A stretch of 64,000 bases of DNA from Chloroflexota bacterium (lineage in GTDB: Bacteria; Chloroflexota; Anaerolineae; Anaerolineales; Villigracilaceae), in assembly GCA_016191845.1 (NCBI GenBank), contig JACPVF010000007.1, forward strand, positions 496,001-560,000, written 5' to 3'. The notes under the pieces were generated by a model. The model did not search any database. It was not told where the DNA came from and was given only the letters and a program-made list of their open reading frames with translations. Positions 35,026-44,190 of the stretch are shown piece by piece (positions within the stretch are counted from its first letter, which is position 1; every line of letters starts with the position of its first letter). The position numbers and the translations under genes are program-made.

Positions 35026-36658
35026 GCTGCCCCGCCCTTTTCAGCGGAATCTCGTACATCAACACACGATTCCCCCCCTGAGACTTGGCCCGGTACATGG
35101 CCTGATCGGCAGCGTCCAACACATCCTCCCCGCGCACGCCATGGGACGGGTAGTAGGCCAGACCGATGGACAGAGATGCCTGTCCAGCCGTCCCCGTGCC
35201 GAACAATTCCTGAGTCAGAAAGTCCGTTCGAATTTGCTCCGCGCGTTCGAAAGCCACTTCGATGGCCGTGTTGGGCAGTACAATGACGAATTCTTCGCCG
35301 CCATACCGGCACGGGATGTCACTGCGGCGGATGGATCCCTTGATCAATCGCGCCAACGATTGCAGGGCCCGGTCACCGGCCTTGTGTCCATAACGGTCGT
35401 TGATCCGCTTGAACTTGTCCGCGTCCATCATGATGATCGAGACCGGGTATCCCTGCCGTTCGGCACGGGCCAGTTCCTGTTCAAGAGTCTCTTCCAGGTA
35501 ACGGCGGTTGTATAGGTCAGTAAGTGGATCGCGGGTGGCCTGCTTGCGGAGTTTCTTTTGCAGACGCTGGATATCGTCAAGACGAACGCGCAATTCCTGG
35601 TTGGTCTGGCGCAGTTTCTGCTCGGCATTCCAGCGTTCGCTGATGTCACGGAAGAGGATGAGGAAGCCTGGAAAGGCGGAACGGTTCTTGAGTGGCGTGA
35701 TGCTGATATCGAAATAAACCCCATCCAACCGTTGACTCGGCACCTCGCCACGAAATTCGCGTGTGAGGCCTTTCAAACGGACAGCCAGGTCGCGCCACTC
35801 GGGAAAGACCTCCAGTCCGGGTTTGCCGATCACATCACGGGCATTTAAATACAGGAGCTTTTCTGCTGCAGGGTTCATATCGAGGATACGCAGAGAAGCG
35901 TCTGCCACAATCAGGCCGTCATTCATGTGTTCCACCAGCAGGCTGCGCGCCACCGGCAGGAGATCGAACATGCCGAGGTGAAAGATGGCGTAGTAGAAAG
36001 CCAGTCCGGAAATGGCAAAGGCCACAGGAGTCAGGTCCAGGTCGCGCAAGGGACTGAAGTGGAACTGGTTGAGAACGCTAATCAGCCAAGGGATGCTGGT
36101 CCCAACCAGAAAGGCTCCCGCCTGCGAGCGGAACAGCGGTCCACCGTGGAACAAACTGCGGACCAGCAGAATGGTGCTAAGCAACAGGAGTGCATAGGAA
36201 TACACCACATTGAACCAATATGCAGGGCCGCGTGTCCAATGGAAATAGGTGTAGCCTCCCATCGTGTAGTGAATGGATGAACGCAAAAACCAATGGTGCG
36301 AGTCGTTGGTCCAGATAATGATCAACAGGATCAGTGGTTCGACCAGCATCAATGCCATCAACAGACGTGTGATGAAATGTTCGCGCTCGGTGATACGCAG
36401 GACAAGGAAAAAGAAACTAAAGGGCGTCAGAAGCACGCCCAGGTACATGGCTTTCAGCCAAAATAACTGCGCATCACGATCCACATCGAGCCAAACCAAC
36501 ACATAACAGATTGACCAAAAGGTGAATACCCCCAGGCTAAACGCCAGTGCCGAGGCCCCCCGAGTCCGCCGCTTCTGCCAGGCGGCAATCGCCGCCACCC
36601 CCGAGGACAGGGCAGAGATCAGGAGTGGTATGGCATAAGGGTGGAACTGCAGTTGCAT
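34949..36658 (-). CDS. Diguanylate cyclase with 7TM sensor and PAS domain
   Basis: A 569-residue protein. The first 220 residues form seven helices of the histidine-kinase N-terminal 7TM type. A PAS domain follows (MNDGLIVADASLRILDMNPA). A coiled linker leads to a GGDEF domain with the intact active site CRYGGEEFVIVLP and ATRDPLTDLYNRRYLE. It should make cyclic di-GMP. The basic C-terminal tail (KEKLQSKPNSRTNRTPRSRP) is coded antisense to the end of ccdA. The start is uncertain: ATG at 36658 or TTG at 36673. Confidence 0.9.
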   Translation of the reverse strand: MQLQFHPYAIPLLISALSSGVAAIAAWQKRRTRGASALAFSLGVFTFWSICYVLVWLDVDRDAQLFWLKAMYLGVLLTPFSFFFLVLRITEREHFITRLLMALMLVEPLILLIIIWTNDSHHWFLRSSIHYTMGGYTYFHWTRGPAYWFNVVYSYALLLLSTILLVRSLFHGGPLFRSQAGAFLVGTSIPWLISVLNQFHFSPLRDLDLTPVAFAISGLAFYYAIFHLGMFDLLPVARSLLVEHMNDGLIVADASLRILDMNPAAEKLLYLNARDVIGKPGLEVFPEWRDLAVRLKGLTREFRGEVPSQRLDGVYFDISITPLKNRSAFPGFLILFRDISERWNAEQKLRQTNQELRVRLDDIQRLQKKLRKQATRDPLTDLYNRRYLEETLEQELARAERQGYPVSIIMMDADKFKRINDRYGHKAGDRALQSLARLIKGSIRRSDIPCRYGGEEFVIVLPNTAIEVAFERAEQIRTDFLTQELFGTGTAGQASLSIGLAYYPSHGVRGEDVLDAADQAMYRAKSQGGNRVLMYEIPLKRAGQPKEKLQSKPNSRTNRTPRSRPKADR

Positions 36659-36717
36659 GAAGGATGTGTTCAATCAGACATAGGATTGTCCCATTATGAC
36701 ACAAGACAGGGTCAGTC

Positions 36718-37398
36718 TTATAGGAAGAAAGTCCCGCTTTTTATCTGGACCTCGACCTGTCCGCCGCGATACAACGTGACCTGCCCCCGCCCGTGAACCG
36801 TCCAGCCGCGCCCATCGAAGAGCATCCCTGTCCCTTCGTCGATGCCGATCAGCGTGGCAGCGGGAATCCGTTTTGCCAGCATCGCAGCCCAGTGTTGGCC
36901 GAAAGTATCATGATGTGGCAGGACGCAGGCATTTGGGATCAAGTTCAATCCGTTGAGGAGTTTTTCTTCATACGGATCATAATAATGTTCACACATCACC
37001 ATCGCGCCTGCACTCGACCCTGCAAGGACAGCACTGTTTCGATGTGCCTCCAGCGCAGACCGCCACACCAGACTGTTCGTCAAAGTCTCCCCCGTATAAC
37101 GCGAAAAGCCTCCGAGCAGATAAATCAATTTTGCAAAGCGCAATTTCGCAGCAATGACTTCGTCATTCGCGCTGGTTTTATCGATAACGTAGACCACCTC
37201 CACATCTTTTGCCCCCAGCGCCCGAAACCATCTGACCCCGTTGCTCCCCGCACGGACGTGGTTTTGGTCTGGCGCAGCAGCCGTCGGCAGGATGCGGATG
37301 GGCGCATCGAATCCGCCCGCCAACTCAATGGCACGCAGGTCAGGCTCGGACATATGCCCGCCGAATTCCGCTCTGCCTTCGAGAAGAATGCAGCCCAT
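36718..37398 (-). CDS. Cyanophycinase-like S51 peptidase
   Basis: A 226-residue protein of the peptidase S51/class-I glutamine-amidotransferase-like fold. The nucleophile elbow is LAGSSAGAMVMCEHYYDP, preceded by IYLLGGFSRYTGE; a likely catalytic His is in VLPHHDTFGQHW. The ATG at 37398 has GGAGG 5 nt upstream. Cyanophycin use is not shown; other dipeptide substrates are possible. Confidence 0.78.
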   Translation of the reverse strand: MGCILLEGRAEFGGHMSEPDLRAIELAGGFDAPIRILPTAAAPDQNHVRAGSNGVRWFRALGAKDVEVVYVIDKTSANDEVIAAKLRFAKLIYLLGGFSRYTGETLTNSLVWRSALEAHRNSAVLAGSSAGAMVMCEHYYDPYEEKLLNGLNLIPNACVLPHHDTFGQHWAAMLAKRIPAATLIGIDEGTGMLFDGRGWTVHGRGQVTLYRGGQVEVQIKSGTFFL

Positions 37399-37416
37399 AC
37401 AACCTCCATACTTTTT

Positions 37417-37491
37417 TTGAACCGATAAGCCCGCGAAGATCGCCAAGAAAGAATCCTTTAAATCTTTACGCCCTTAGCCCTCTTCGCGGTG
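37417..37491. repeat. CGCGAAG inverted-repeat element, copy 2
   Basis: AAGCCCGCGAAGATCGCCAA faces the right end CCCTCTTCGCGGT, around a centre GAATCCTTTAAATCTT like that of the copy at 24124-24222. Its right end codes the last residues and stop of the flavoprotein gene that ends at 37474. Confidence 0.65.
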
Positions 37492-38694
37492 AATGATTTT
37501 CAACCAATCCAATACGCCATGTGCTGCCACCCGTCCGCCGGCGAAGCAGGCCGTGAGCAAGTAGCCGCCCGTCGGCGCTTCCCAATCGAGCATTTCGCCG
37601 GCACAAAATACACCGGGGATCGCCTTCAGCATCAAATGCGCATCAAGCGAGTCAAAAGTCACGCCACCGGCACTGCTTATGGCTTCATCCAACGGGCGAG
37701 GACGGAGTAACGGCACAGGCAAATGTTTGATAGCCGCTGCCAGTTTGGCAGAATCGTTGAAATCTTCCTTCGCAACGAATTCATGTAACAAGCCGACCTT
37801 CACACCTTTGAGACCAACCGTCCGCTCGATGTGACTTGACATCGAACGTGAACCGCGTGGCTTGGACAAGGCGGCGGTTAACTTCTCCTGCGTGGAACCA
37901 GGCGCAAGGTCCAGGAACAGGACGGCGCGGCCGTGAGCCTCGATCCCGTCGCGCAGTCGCGCCGAGGCGGCGTAGATCAGGCTGCCTTCCACGCCTTCCC
38001 TGGTGATGATAAATTCACCCTGCTGTTGGAAATCTCCAAACGAGAGGACGACCGACTTGATGGGCTGCCCCTCGAAGCGTGTTCGGAAATGTTCGGACCA
38101 GTCCACGTCGAAGCCGCAGTTGGCGGGACGTAATTCCCGCACCTGGACCCCGGCCTGTCTCAGGCCATCAACCCATTCGCCCGTCGAGCCGAGACGCGCC
38201 CAACTGCCGCCGCCCAGCGCGAGGATGGTCGCATCGGCGCGGACAAGGCGTTCGCCTTCGAGCATCTCGAAACGCAACGCGCCTGATGAGTCCCAGCCTG
38301 TCCATTTGTGGCGCAAATGGACGATCACTCCGCTTCCGTCGAGTCGCTTCAACCAGGCGCGCAGCAATGGACTGGCCTTCATGTTGACAGGGAAAACGCG
38401 GCCTGAGGTGCCAACAAAGGTCTCGATGCCGAGGCCCTTGGCCCAGTCACGCAAATCATCGGGTGTGAAGTCTTTAAGCCAGCCTGCGACCTCAGGCGTG
38501 CTATAACGTTGAACGAAACGTTCAAAGGGTTCAGAATGCGTCAGGTTGAGGCCGCTCTTGCCCGCCATGAGGAACTTGCGCCCGAGGGAGGACATCGAGT
38601 CGTACACATCCACGCGGACGCCATGCTGACTGAGCACTTCGGCGGCCATCAGGCCCGCAGGTCCGCCGCCGATAATGGCACAATGTGTTTCCAC
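37474..38694 (-). CDS. HI0933/BaiN-type NAD(P)/FAD-dependent oxidoreductase
   Basis: A 406-residue flavoprotein of the HI0933-like family. The FAD motif is AIIGGGPAGLMAAEVLS near residue 7, followed by SLGRKFLMAGKSGLNLTHSE. The C-terminal flavin site is VFCAGEMLDWEAPTGGYLL. Substrate unknown. Its last residues (HREEG) and stop come from a repeat element. Its start lies 3 bp downstream of the comEC stop, so the two are likely co-transcribed. Confidence 0.87.
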   Translation of the reverse strand: METHCAIIGGGPAGLMAAEVLSQHGVRVDVYDSMSSLGRKFLMAGKSGLNLTHSEPFERFVQRYSTPEVAGWLKDFTPDDLRDWAKGLGIETFVGTSGRVFPVNMKASPLLRAWLKRLDGSGVIVHLRHKWTGWDSSGALRFEMLEGERLVRADATILALGGGSWARLGSTGEWVDGLRQAGVQVRELRPANCGFDVDWSEHFRTRFEGQPIKSVVLSFGDFQQQGEFIITREGVEGSLIYAASARLRDGIEAHGRAVLFLDLAPGSTQEKLTAALSKPRGSRSMSSHIERTVGLKGVKVGLLHEFVAKEDFNDSAKLAAAIKHLPVPLLRPRPLDEAISSAGGVTFDSLDAHLMLKAIPGVFCAGEMLDWEAPTGGYLLTACFAGGRVAAHGVLDWLKIIHREEG

Positions 38695-38697
38695 GTT

Positions 38698-41127
38698 CTA
38701 CTCTCCGCTATCCACGGCCGCTTCCCGCTCGGCCTCGACCTGCATGGTGGCTCCATCCGTCGTGACCTGGATCCAGCCGCTGCGGTCGGTACGCAGCAGG
38801 TTATATCCACCAGATGCTTCAAGCGCCTCGGGACTGGGCAGGCCATCGGGATCGCCGGCTGCCACGCTGAGCACAATCAACTGCGGATTGAGATTCTGCA
38901 CCCAGTCGACGTTGGTGGTGGCGAAGAAGCCCGAGTCAGCTAGCAGCAGCACATCCACGGGACCAATGACATTGCCATATTCGAGCGACTCCATCGTATC
39001 GGCATCCATGCCGATCGGCAGCAGCGCACGGAAATCCTTCCACTGGATCAGCAGCACGCTCCCGCGTGGACCGACGGACTGGACCTCGATAAAGGCGCCG
39101 TCCCCCAACTCCAAGCGTTGTCCCGCTTCCGCGTACACGGTGGGGATGTTCTCGGCAGCCAGATACTTGTCCACCTGCTCGGCCGAGTAGGAACCCTGGA
39201 CGTATCCGCTCCACAACACACTCTGCGGCGGATAGCGCTCCAGCACGCGCGGCAGGGCGGCCATCTGATTCTCGGTCGTGGAGGCCACGATCAGCCAATC
39301 CAGTTGACGATGGAAGACGGGCAGGCGACGACCTAGTTCGTCGGAGAGTGTGGCGGCGCTGGGCCCGCCGTTGACCAGTACAGAGCGCCCGTCGGGTGTC
39401 TGGATCAACACCGCGTCCGCTGAGCCGACGTTTAGGAAGGTGATATGCAATTTCCCATCGGGCAGGGTGGCCGTGGAGCGCCAGACCAGCAGGGTCAACG
39501 CCAGCAAAGCGGTCAACACCCCCGCGATGGACAGAGTCCGCACGCGCTCGCCCAGGGCGGAGAAAGCGTCTTTCAAACGGGACCAGTTCAGAGTCAGGCC
39601 AAAGAGAACGATATAAAAGGCAGCCACCCACCAGGGCGAAGAATCCCCCAGGTAGAGCGTCCCATGCGGGATGCGGTCGAAGAATTCCACCGCACGAATG
39701 GTATATTCCACGAAGGGCCAGGCCACCCAGGCAGCCAGTTGGCCAATCGGGAACCAGGCCAGCGCCAGCAGCACGGCCACGCCGCCCAGGATCATTACCG
39801 CAGGCTGCGGCGGAAGGATGAAGGGGTTGGCGATCAGCGAAACAAGGGAGATGCGTTTGAATTGATAGGCCATGATCGGAAGGGTGGTGATCTGCGCGGC
39901 AAGGGTCAGCAGGACGAAGTCAGAGATGGGAGGGAGGATTTGTTCGACGGTCGCGGTAGGGACGCGCAATTTGAGAAGAAAGGTCTGCGCCAGGTTGGAG
40001 AGCGGCTCGGCGTAGAGAATCAGGCCGAGGGTGGCCATGACGGAGAGTTGAAAGCCCACATCGCCCACGATGAGCGGATTCCAGGCCATCATACCCAGCG
40101 CGGAAAAGGCCAGCATGTTGAGGCCCATGTTGCGGCGGCCAAGTTGACGGCCGACCAACCCCAGGATACCCATGATGGCCGCACGCACCACGGCCGCATC
40201 CGCGCCGACGAGCAGGGTATAGAAGAGGATGGCAAGGATGGCAAAAAACGAGCCCAGGCGTTTGCCGAACACGCGGCTGAACAAGCTGACGAAGATGCCC
40301 GCAATGATCGAGATATTGAAGCCCGAGATGGCAATGATGTGCGCGGTGCCTGTATTCTTGAAGGCGTCTTGCAACTCGCGCGTCAGGCCCGTATCCACGC
40401 CGAGCAGGATGCCCGCCAGCAGCGAGGCCTCGGGGTCGGGGAACAGGCGATAGACCAGGCCCAGCAGGCGCTCTTTGAGGCCATACATCGCCTTGTCAAA
40501 GGGCTTCCCACGCTCCCCCGGCAAAACGGTGACCTCAGCCTGGCTCATATATGAATAGATGCCGTCGCGCGCGAGATAATCGCGGTAGGAGAATTCCTCA
40601 TCCTCGGGCGGAGTCTTGAGCTGGCCGCGCAGGCGCAGGCGTTCACCGTAATGATAGCCCTCATTCTCGTCCACACGGACCAGGATGGTCCCGTGAACGG
40701 GCAGGTCGCCCGTACCCGAATCCACCGCCTCGACCTCGATGCGCAGGTTGGTATAGGTGTCGCGGCGGTCGGGCATGTCGGCCACCCAGCCCGTCACCAG
40801 CAGGTCGTATTCGCGGTCATTGAAGAAGGCCACGTCGAAAGGCGTGACCGCGTGTTGGCTGAACTGATAACGTGCCGCGCCGACGAAGAGTCCCAGCAGC
40901 GAGAGGGCCAATAACCAAACCTGAACCGTCGGCGCGAATCGCCGCGTCAACAGCAGGAGCAGGATCACGCCCGCCATGCACAGGATCCAGATGTAGAGGG
41001 GAAGTCCCAGCCAGACCGCCAGCCCGATTCCGCCAAAGAACGACAATGCGATCCAGACCAGCGGCGTGTGTGCTGTGAGCCGGTCCAGGGCCTGTTCGCG
41101 CAGGGAAGGAGTGGGCGACGGCGTCAT
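38698..41127 (-). CDS. comEC: ComEC/Rec2-like DNA uptake channel
   Basis: An 809-residue protein with an N-terminal DUF4131-like region, a Competence-domain membrane core (GTAHIIAISGFNISIIAGIF, about residue 250) and a C-terminal metallo-beta-lactamase-like domain (HITFLNVGSADAVLIQTPDG, about 580). In place of the HxHxDH metal motif it reads IVASTTENQMAALPRVLE, so the nuclease-like domain appears to have lost metal binding. It may still form the single-strand DNA channel of natural transformation. Confidence 0.88.
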   Translation of the reverse strand: MTPSPTPSLREQALDRLTAHTPLVWIALSFFGGIGLAVWLGLPLYIWILCMAGVILLLLLTRRFAPTVQVWLLALSLLGLFVGAARYQFSQHAVTPFDVAFFNDREYDLLVTGWVADMPDRRDTYTNLRIEVEAVDSGTGDLPVHGTILVRVDENEGYHYGERLRLRGQLKTPPEDEEFSYRDYLARDGIYSYMSQAEVTVLPGERGKPFDKAMYGLKERLLGLVYRLFPDPEASLLAGILLGVDTGLTRELQDAFKNTGTAHIIAISGFNISIIAGIFVSLFSRVFGKRLGSFFAILAILFYTLLVGADAAVVRAAIMGILGLVGRQLGRRNMGLNMLAFSALGMMAWNPLIVGDVGFQLSVMATLGLILYAEPLSNLAQTFLLKLRVPTATVEQILPPISDFVLLTLAAQITTLPIMAYQFKRISLVSLIANPFILPPQPAVMILGGVAVLLALAWFPIGQLAAWVAWPFVEYTIRAVEFFDRIPHGTLYLGDSSPWWVAAFYIVLFGLTLNWSRLKDAFSALGERVRTLSIAGVLTALLALTLLVWRSTATLPDGKLHITFLNVGSADAVLIQTPDGRSVLVNGGPSAATLSDELGRRLPVFHRQLDWLIVASTTENQMAALPRVLERYPPQSVLWSGYVQGSYSAEQVDKYLAAENIPTVYAEAGQRLELGDGAFIEVQSVGPRGSVLLIQWKDFRALLPIGMDADTMESLEYGNVIGPVDVLLLADSGFFATTNVDWVQNLNPQLIVLSVAAGDPDGLPSPEALEASGGYNLLRTDRSGWIQVTTDGATMQVEAEREAAVDSGE

Positions 41128-41207
41128 TGGCGTGTATCATAGCATATAATTTATGGGTACGATACAATCTTGGTCGTCGTCCCTTCGTTGATCACAAGGT
41201 CCATTGC
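41128..41207 (+). promoter_or_regulatory. Divergent promoter region, comEC and SDR genes
   Basis: The gap holds TATAAT (within CATATAATTTATGG) and a TACAAT in CGATACAATCTTGG, the latter about 40 nt before the ATG at 41208. Either could drive the SDR gene. No clear -35 boxes. Confidence 0.4.
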
Positions 41208-42677
41208 ATGAACGATTCCAGGCTTATTCTCGTCACCGGCGTCACCGGCTACGTGGGCGGACGTCTCGTCCCGAAACTGCTCGATGCGGGCTACCGCGTG
41301 CGCTGCATCGTGCGCGACCCCGAGCGCATCCGCGACTTTCCGTGGGCCAAACGCGTGGAAGTCTTCGCCTGCGACATGAGCCACCGCGAACGCGCGGTCG
41401 AGGCCATGCAGGGAGTCGACGCCGCCTACTATCTCATCCACGGGCGGCAGGGCGGCAGGGATGCGGCCCATCGCGACCTGGATGTGGCCCGCGTCTTCGC
41501 CGAAGCCGCTGACGAGGCGGGCGTCAAACGCATCCTCTACCTCGGCGAGTTGGTCGACCCCGCTGGGCATCTCTCTCCGTACCTGCGTTCCCGCCACGAG
41601 ACGGGCTATCTCCTGCGTCAGGGCGGCGTGCCTGTCACCGAGTTCCGTGCAGGCATGATCGTCGGCTCGGGCAGCGCCCTGTTCGAGATGGTGCGTTATC
41701 TCACCGAGCGCGAGCCGCTGCTGGTCTGCCCGGCCTGGTTCTTCTCTCAGGCGCAGCCCATCGCCATCCGCGATGTGTTGTCGTATCTGGTGGCTGCACT
41801 GGAGACTCCCGAAAGTGTCGGCAAGATGATCGAGATCGGCGGCCCGACCCACCTGACCTATGCCGACATGCTGCTGGCCTACGCCCAGGAACGCGGACTC
41901 AAACGCCGCCTGATCCGCACACCGATCTACGCGCCGCTGCTTTCGGCCTATTGGGTCCACATGATCACACCCATCCACTGGCGCGTGGTCCTGCCGCTGA
42001 TCGAAGGCCTGCACGCCAGCCTGATCGTCCGCGACGAAACGGCGCGCCGCCTTTTCCCGCAGATCCAGCCCATCGACTTTGCCACCGCCGTCCACCTCGC
42101 GCTGGGACGCATCCAGCGTGACAATGTCGAGACCTCCTGGGCCGACGCGCTGGTCACCTCGTTGGGTGACCGCAAGCCCTACGATTTCTCGGTGCAGGAA
42201 GGCATGTTCATCGAACGCCGCCGCCTGTCCCTCGACCTGGAGCCTGTCACCGTGTTCCGTGCCTATACCGGCATCGGCGGCGCGCGAGGTTGGATGTACA
42301 TGGATTGGGCCTGGGCCTTGCGTGGTTGGATGGACAAGGTCATCGGCGGCGTGGGCCTGCGCCGCGGCCGCCGCCACCCCGACGATATCCGCGCGGGCGA
42401 GGCACTCGACTTCTGGCGCGTCGAAGCCGTCGAGAAGGATCGCCTCATGCGCCTGCAGGCCGAGATGAAGGTCCCGGGCAAGGCCTGGCTCGAGTTCCAA
42501 TCCGATCCGCAGGAGGGCGGCGGGACGCTTTTCACTGTCACCGCCTATTTCGATGCACACGGCCTGCCGGGTTTCCTCTACTGGTACGCCATGTGGCCCT
42601 TCCATAAGTTCATCTTCGACGGCCTGGCTCGCAGGCTGGCCTCCCGCGCGCGCGTACTAGCGCATTCTTATCAATAA
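41208..42677 (+). CDS. NAD(P)-binding SDR protein with DUF2867 domain (paralogue 1)
   Basis: A 489-residue protein. An atypical SDR domain (about residues 1-300) starts with the nucleotide loop LVTGVTGYVGGRLVPKLLDA, then DAAYYLIHG and LGELVDPAGHLSPYLRSR. A C-terminal DUF2867 domain begins near 320 (YDFSVQEGMFIERRRLSLDL) and ends FLYWYAMWPFHKFIFDGLAR. The substrate is unknown. The start MNDSRLILVTG is chosen by the SDR fold. A close paralogue follows. Confidence 0.85.
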   Translation: MNDSRLILVTGVTGYVGGRLVPKLLDAGYRVRCIVRDPERIRDFPWAKRVEVFACDMSHRERAVEAMQGVDAAYYLIHGRQGGRDAAHRDLDVARVFAEAADEAGVKRILYLGELVDPAGHLSPYLRSRHETGYLLRQGGVPVTEFRAGMIVGSGSALFEMVRYLTEREPLLVCPAWFFSQAQPIAIRDVLSYLVAALETPESVGKMIEIGGPTHLTYADMLLAYAQERGLKRRLIRTPIYAPLLSAYWVHMITPIHWRVVLPLIEGLHASLIVRDETARRLFPQIQPIDFATAVHLALGRIQRDNVETSWADALVTSLGDRKPYDFSVQEGMFIERRRLSLDLEPVTVFRAYTGIGGARGWMYMDWAWALRGWMDKVIGGVGLRRGRRHPDDIRAGEALDFWRVEAVEKDRLMRLQAEMKVPGKAWLEFQSDPQEGGGTLFTVTAYFDAHGLPGFLYWYAMWPFHKFIFDGLARRLASRARVLAHSYQ

Positions 42678-42731
42678 ATCTTATCCGTATCTTTCTCCTT
42701 CGCCAAAGGAAGAAAGAGGAAAGCAGCCGCC

Positions 42732-44162
42732 TTGACCGCTTCCCCCCTGATTCTCGTTACCGGTGCCACAGGATACATCGCCAGCCGTCTCATCCCCCGT
42801 TTATTGGAACGCGGCTATCGGGTCCGCGCCCTGGCCCGCCAGCCGTGGCGACTCCGGGGCCGTGCCTGGTTCCGCCATGTGGAGGTGGTGTCCGGCGACG
42901 TGATGCTCCCGTCCACGTTGACCGCCGCGATGGAGGGAGTCCACACCGCGTATTATCTGATCCACAACATGTCCAGCGGACGGGGCTACACCGAAAAGGA
43001 ACTGGACGGCGCAAGGAATTTCACCGCCGCCGCCGAAGCCGCCGGCCTGGAACACATCATCTACCTCGGCGGGTTGGCTGACCCACAGGCACACATCGCT
43101 GCTCACATGCGCTCGCGCATCGAGACCGGCGAAGTATTGCGCAATTGCCACGTGCCCGTCACCGAATTCCGCGCGGGGGTCATCGTCGGCCCGGGCAGCA
43201 TCTCATTCGAGATGATCCGCTTCATGACCGAATTGCTGCCGCTCGTGCCGGGTCCCGCCTGGATGCGCAACCGGTCCCAGCCCATTGCCGCGCAAAACGT
43301 ACTCGACTATCTGCTGGCCGCGTTGGAGACCCCCGAAGGCCAATGTCAGGTCTTCGAGATCGGCGGCCCGGACCTGATGATCTATTCGCAGTTGATGCTC
43401 GAATATGCCCGTTTGCGCGGACACAAACGCCGCATGATCCTGCTGCCATACATCCCGCTCTGGTTTATGGCGTTCGGTGTGGGGTTGACCACGCCCGTTC
43501 CACAGCGCATCGCCTATGCGCTGATCGACGGTCTGCGCAGCGACAGCCGCGTGCAGGAGCCCACAGCGCAGCAGGTCTTCCCGAACGTAAAGTTGATCCC
43601 ATTCCAGCAGGCCGTGCAGGATTCCCTCGCGCAGCTACACCCCAATCACCTCGAACCCGTCTGGACGGATGGTCGTCGCCCTGTGGTCAACGTTAAACAC
43701 GAAGGCTTCTTCATCAACCATCGCTCCATGCATGTGGAGGCTCCGCCCGAAACGGTCTGGCGTGTAATCCACTCGCTGGGCGGCGAGAATGGCTGGCTGT
43801 ATGCGGATTGGTTATGGAAACTGCGCAGTTGGCTCGATTCCCTCCTGCGCCCACACAAAACTTCACGATCTTCTCCGCGTCGCGGTACGACACTTCAACC
43901 CGGAGAAATCCTCGACTTCTACCGCGTCGAAGACGTCACTTCGGCACGTCTGTTGTTGCACGATGAACTGCTCACTCCCGGTGATAGTTGGATGGAATGG
44001 CAGATCATCCCTGACGGTGATGGCACCCACCTGACCCAGACCGGCTACTTTGCCCCGCGCGGACTGTCAGGCTTCCTTTATTGGAACCTGCTTTACCCCA
44101 TCCATGAGTTTGTCTTTCGCGGCATGTTCCGTGAGATCGCGCGGCGCAGCGAAAAAAAGTAG
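42732..44162 (+). CDS. NAD(P)-binding SDR protein with DUF2867 domain (paralogue 2)
   Basis: A 476-residue tandem paralogue of the preceding gene with the same two domains: LVTGATGYIASRLIPRLLER, then TAYYLIHN, LGGLADPQAHIAAHMRSRIE and a C-terminal FLYWNLLYPIHEFVFRGMFR. Probable TTG start next to the SDR strand; GAGGAAA upstream can act as ribosome site. The gene's TAG stop is part of palindrome 3. Confidence 0.83.
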   Translation: MTASPLILVTGATGYIASRLIPRLLERGYRVRALARQPWRLRGRAWFRHVEVVSGDVMLPSTLTAAMEGVHTAYYLIHNMSSGRGYTEKELDGARNFTAAAEAAGLEHIIYLGGLADPQAHIAAHMRSRIETGEVLRNCHVPVTEFRAGVIVGPGSISFEMIRFMTELLPLVPGPAWMRNRSQPIAAQNVLDYLLAALETPEGQCQVFEIGGPDLMIYSQLMLEYARLRGHKRRMILLPYIPLWFMAFGVGLTTPVPQRIAYALIDGLRSDSRVQEPTAQQVFPNVKLIPFQQAVQDSLAQLHPNHLEPVWTDGRRPVVNVKHEGFFINHRSMHVEAPPETVWRVIHSLGGENGWLYADWLWKLRSWLDSLLRPHKTSRSSPRRGTTLQPGEILDFYRVEDVTSARLLLHDELLTPGDSWMEWQIIPDGDGTHLTQTGYFAPRGLSGFLYWNLLYPIHEFVFRGMFREIARRSEKK

Positions 44163-44185
44163 GACGAGAATGTGCCTCGTCCTAC
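44159..44185. repeat. GTAGG-family palindrome 3
   Basis: GTAGGACGAG and CTCGTCCTAC enclose a 7-nt loop. It fills the gap between convergent genes, and its first bases provide the TAG stop of the SDR gene. Confidence 0.8.
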
Positions 44186-44190
44186 TGCTT

